A DNA stretch of 64,000 bases, from positions 5,952,001 to 6,016,000 of the forward strand of contig NC_065876.1 in NCBI RefSeq assembly GCF_933775445.1. The letters run 5' to 3'. The notes below the pieces were generated by a model, which saw only the letters and a list, made by a program, of their open reading frames with translations, did no database searches and was not told the origin of the DNA. This DNA comes from Argentina anserina (Eukaryota; Streptophyta; Magnoliopsida; Rosales; Rosaceae). The position numbers and the translations under genes are program-made. The stretch's first letter is position 1. Every line of letters starts with the position of its first letter. Below, in pieces: positions 60,604 to 64,000 of this stretch.

Positions 60604-61397
60604 TAACTAATTATTTCAATTGGAAACATAATGTAGAACCTTCTACCATGAATGCTGCTAGTGAGATTAAGTTGATCAATATGTTTGCATTAGTCAACTG
60701 TGAACGTGTCAATGCAATTGGGTCTGGAACTCCCACTCAGAGGTCTCGTATTCTGTCACTTATGTACAAGGAAGGGGAGCTAGGGCATCTCTTTTTAATT
60801 CCTTATAATACATGGTATTTAAGATTCAATCAGTGCATCTGCTTTGTCATGTTCTATTGTTTATGAAAAAAATAACATAATTATCTTTTATGTTATTGCA
60901 CAGTCGTCATTGGACTTTGATAATTGTTAAACCAACAAAGCAATCTGCATATTATATAGATCCACTGAGAAATAAACTGGATAGTGTTGAACGACTAACA
61001 ATTATAAAAAAGTAAGTGTGTATTATCGTAGTATAAGATATCAATAACTTATATTACTTATTGAATTCTTCCATGAACTTGCAATACATTGTTTTATGTT
61101 TGAAGCTTCCTGCAAATGTACAAGGGCATTTTGAAGAAACCCATTGGAAAGAAATATAATATTTCGTTTAATCCTCTTCTTGTGAGTTGGTTTGTATTTT
61201 CTGCTCAATAGATTTACATACTTATCATCTGTGTCACTTGTAAAAATCATAATTATTTACTTTTATGGTACTCCGCAACAAAAAGAGGTCAAGAGTTGTG
61301 CATATTTTGTTATGCACTACATGAAAGAGATTCTAGAGGACAAGAATTTGGACTTAGAAAGAAAGTTAATCCTTTATTTGTGGATTTATTATTAGCA
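60604..61397 (+). pseudogene. Ulp1-like (C48) cysteine protease remnants in the CACTA element
   Basis: Three pieces lie in order. 60604-60812 codes ...RVNAIGSGTPTQRSRI and LIPYNTW, ending at a donor. 60904-61010 codes RHWTLIIVKPTKQSAYYIDP, with the His of HW and the Asp of YIDPL. 61280-61395 codes QQKEVKSCAYFVMHYMKEIL, with the catalytic Cys context. These are the His, Asp and Cys motifs of the Ulp1 peptidase domain often found in plant CACTA and Mutator elements. The intervening exon sequence is frame-broken and I could not join a full domain, so I call it decayed. Confidence 0.7.
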
Positions 61398-61692
61398 AAA
61401 ATGTTGCTATGTCTAACGAAAGGAAAGTATGATGCATTTCCTTATTGCAGTGGGGAACAACTACTGGTTAGACTTATACAACGAGACATATTGCATTGCT
61501 GAGGTTTGACAGGAATGGGCTAAATATGTTTCCGGATTTCCAGATAAGTAAGTTAACTCTTATAGACTTTGCTAGCTAGATTTGCTTATGTTTATAGTAG
61601 ATTCCACGTAGTAGTTAGTAGCTAGGAGCTGCTTTTGTGTATTTTGATAGAATTGTTGAAAAGTGTTGAACTACATGCAGTTTCTCTATCTA

Positions 61693-61858
61693 CTATGTTG
61701 ATGTCAACTATGTCTTTTATAAAAGCTTCTATGTTGATCACAACAATGATAGTACTTTGTTAGTTGCGTTATATACTATGTTGATGTCAACTAAGTCTTT
61801 TGTAAAAACTTTTATGTTGATCACAACAGTGATAGTACTTTGTTGGTTGTGTTATGGT
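61693..61858. repeat. 83-bp tandem duplication inside the CACTA element
   Basis: The unit starting CTATGTTGATGTCAACTA occurs at 61693 and 61776 with few differences, in the non-coding 3' half of the transposon. Confidence 0.85.
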
Positions 61859-62325
61859 ATTTTGATACAATTGAATTTGCTTTAATATGTTTTCGGATTT
61901 ATGAGTTTTGAATGACATGAGCATAATCAAATAAAGTTCAGAGTTGATTGTTGATTGTGAGCTATGAACAATAAACGACACAAAAGTGTTTATACTTTCA
62001 ACAAAGAAAATGGAAATGTCTTACTGCCCTCCATCATACAACATATATGGTTGATACTAAATGTCAAATGACAAACGTTTCAAGAAACAACATATAAATG
62101 TCGTATTAGCCTCCATCACCCGACCTATTGTTTCTTCCTCAATCAACGATATAAGTGTTTTAAAATGCATAGTTGGCAGAACAACATCAGACCACAAAAA
62201 AATGTAGTGGTTGTTTTTATCAATCAACATATCTCACTGACGTAACAACACAAATATGTCGTTAAACACATTATCATACAACATATTATCAAACAAACTT
62301 TCATTTATCTTCCATCAGACCACAA

Positions 62326-62640
62326 TTAAATGTCGTGAGAGCATAACTAAAACTATATAAAAATAGAAAATATGTATTTTGAATACCTAAAGGACGACAT
62401 TTATCTGTCATGGTTTAACCATACACACGACATATAGAGAATGGATAGAGAATAATCATTCATTTATATTCAATCTAACTACTTTTAAATGTCATGAAAG
62501 CACAACTTACATTGCATAAAAAATAGAAAATATGTATTATGAATATCCAAGGATGACATTTATCTATCGTGGTTTAACCATATACATGACATATAGAGAA
62601 TGGATAGAGAATAGTCATTCCATAAGTGATACATTTAGAT
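62326..62640. repeat. 160-bp direct repeat in the CACTA 3' subterminal region
   Basis: Two copies are offset by 160 bp (for example AAATAGAAAATATGTATT at 62361 and 62521). Each holds GACATTTATCT, GGTTTAACCATA and GACATATAGAGAATGG. They carry several ATGTCGT-type motifs and are probably part of the terminal binding array. Confidence 0.85.
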
Positions 62641-62788
62641 GACATATCTTTTGCCGTTTGAACTAGTTTCATAAGACAAAAAAAATTGTCGTGTAAGCCT
62701 CATTCACACGGCAGAACCTTAGACGACATAAGTATTTTTGTCAGATGACGTAGTTGCAATGTTGTATGACGATAATGTTGGCATAGTG

Positions 62789-63533
62789 ACAGTTCACATT
62801 ACCCAAGGCCGACTACTTATATTTACTCTGTGATATGGTTGTCTGTAACATCATTAGGTAGGAACATTTCCTTACTATCGATTTTCACAAGCTCAGCAGC
62901 ACATGATAATTAATCACTCATAATAAGTTTGCAATTTCTAAGAGATACATCTTACATTTTTTTTGGTGATCGTATCAGAACTGCATACATTAATCAATGT
63001 GTTTTAAGTGTTAACACCATGACTACATTCTCATTCTGGATTGTTTATGCAAATTAATTTTATGTCTAAATAAAACAACCATATTATACGGGCCCTTCTC
63101 TACCATAACCATGATTGCAAGTTCATAATCTTCTGGGTCGTTAAAAAGCGTCAAAAATGTCCTCCTCAGTAAGCTCAATTTTTATTTTCCAATGCATGAA
63201 AAACGATGAAAACAAACATTGAGGCCTCACCAACCTCCTTCCCAACTTGAATAGCAAAGATTCAAACTGCACGCTGTCCTGAAATCTTGAATATATAAAA
63301 CTAAAGAACCATATCCTCTTGGAAACATCCACCTCCCAACACTCTTTCGTAACCAAAATCCACAACTCTGAAGTGACTATACTAAAAAGCCTTATAATGG
63401 TTTTAGAAATACTATCTAAGAATAATTTTCACTACTTTCTCTTTTTTAAGGACACTATAATCTTTTTACTTAAATAAGACCATTTTTTGCCCAACTATAT
63501 TTTCAATTTTACCTATATACCCTTTTAAACAAC

Positions 63534-63582
<49 letters not shown>

Positions 63583-64000
63583 GATCGGATTTGAATTGTA
63601 CAACAGTCCGTCACCGGCCACATGCCTCATTCCTAGTCAAGCCCGTCGTCGAAGCGTTTCCTTCTCTCACCCCGCAACAATCTACCGCCGGTTGCACACC
63701 TTCATCCTCGCCAAGGTCGTCATCGTAGCCCTCTTTTGACCCCGCAACGGTCTACCTCCGGCCACGATACCTTTACCGCACCTCCACCTATTATTTTTTT
63801 GATCAATCTTCCCGCTCCGACGAACTTTGGCTCCAACAAGTCCAAGTCCGACTGGATAAAGCCAATGCAAGGACATGATCTCAGATATGGAAGATTCTGA
63901 TTTGCTCCACAACTTCAAAGTCCAGCCCAGACGCCTCAGTTTCATTGAAGTTTCTTGCGAGGACGATCCCTCATCGATTGCTTCATTGGAGTTCAAGTTT
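62789..64000. other. right-hand spacer with CT microsatellite and unassigned open frames
   Basis: 62789-63530 is AT-rich with no gene I can support. A (CT)n run of about 20 units lies at 63537-63577. Beyond it the sequence becomes GC-richer and coding-like: a plus-strand frame from the ATG at 63582 to about 63739 (about 52 aa, SPSPATCLIPSQARRRSVSF) and a longer minus-strand frame at 63682-63996. Neither shows a known domain. A gene may begin here and continue past the edge, but strand and frame cannot be decided. Confidence 0.4.
63537..63577. repeat. CT microsatellite
   Basis: About 20 CT units lie just upstream of the first ATG of the right-edge coding-like stretch. Confidence 0.95.

Larger units (their letters stand above)
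58456..62788 (+). mobile_element. degenerate CACTA (En/Spm) transposon, 4.3 kb
   Basis: The ends are inverted repeats: left CACTATGCCAATATTGTC, right (reverse complement) CACTATGCCAACATTATC, 16 of 18 matching and beginning with the diagnostic CACTA. The flanking trinucleotides ACG and ACA fit the 3-bp target size only imperfectly. Both subterminal zones are rich in ACGACAT/ATGTCGT and GACGGCAT motifs, the usual transposase-binding arrays. Inside, on the plus strand, are a transposase-associated domain ORF and pieces of a Ulp1-like protease; the main transposase is missing. The copy is non-autonomous. The CT-rich stretch at 59700-59870 with TCTTATATCC resembles the element's promoter and leader. 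Confidence 0.88.

Overview
This is plant nuclear DNA from a dicot. The genes have many short exons and GT-AG introns with a few GC-AG ones, the spacers are AT-rich, and mobile elements sit between and inside genes. The proteins match land-plant families (MOS1, class I KNOX, apyrase 7, CGYC glutaredoxin, DPH7, GSO-like LRR). A rosid, possibly Rosaceae, fits the overall look, but that is inference. All exon models below were joined by hand from splice sites and frame continuity.

Layout. 1-1757 (-): 5' part of an apyrase-7-like gene with an apparent 1-bp frameshift. 4716-11072 (+): complete MOS1-like gene (1547 aa). 12717-14170: a tandemly duplicated spacer carrying a GC-rich hAT-like element. 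14974-16631 (+): EMB2759-like protein. 17679-20870 (+): plastid-type membrane protein. 23660-26563 (+): GSO-like LRR receptor without a kinase. 28098-28781 (-): GRXC1-like glutaredoxin pseudogene. 28905-29345: a poly-G tract and degenerate telomere-like repeats. 29892-35305: two nested solo LTRs of one family in opposite orientation. About 35475-37158: a LINE remnant with a DUF4283 gag-like ORF. 37711-43055 (-): 13-exon, 1123-aa multi-pass membrane protein. 45361-46565 (-): DPH7. 47308-47715 (-): small unknown ORF. 47826-50060: tandem array of about 0.5-kb units between GGCCCGG-rich ends, followed by an orphan ribosomal protein eS26 exon (50231-50363). 51817-57439 (+): class I KNOX homeobox gene with a 4.36-kb intron that hosts a long-TIR element. 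57631-58400: MITE-like element. 58456-62788: degenerate CACTA transposon. 62789-64000: mostly featureless DNA with a long CT microsatellite.

Functionally the genes are unrelated housekeeping, signalling and developmental loci. From memory, the order EMB2759, At5g63040-like, GRXC1, DPH7 matches Arabidopsis At5g63050, 63040, 63030 and 63010, which suggests conserved microsynteny that transposons have since expanded. The most notable structures are the nested inverted solo LTRs with two perfect and different target-site duplications, the glutaredoxin gene broken in its active site, the kinase-less GSO-like receptor, and repeated use of GC-AG introns in one gene. I found no clearly new molecular system.
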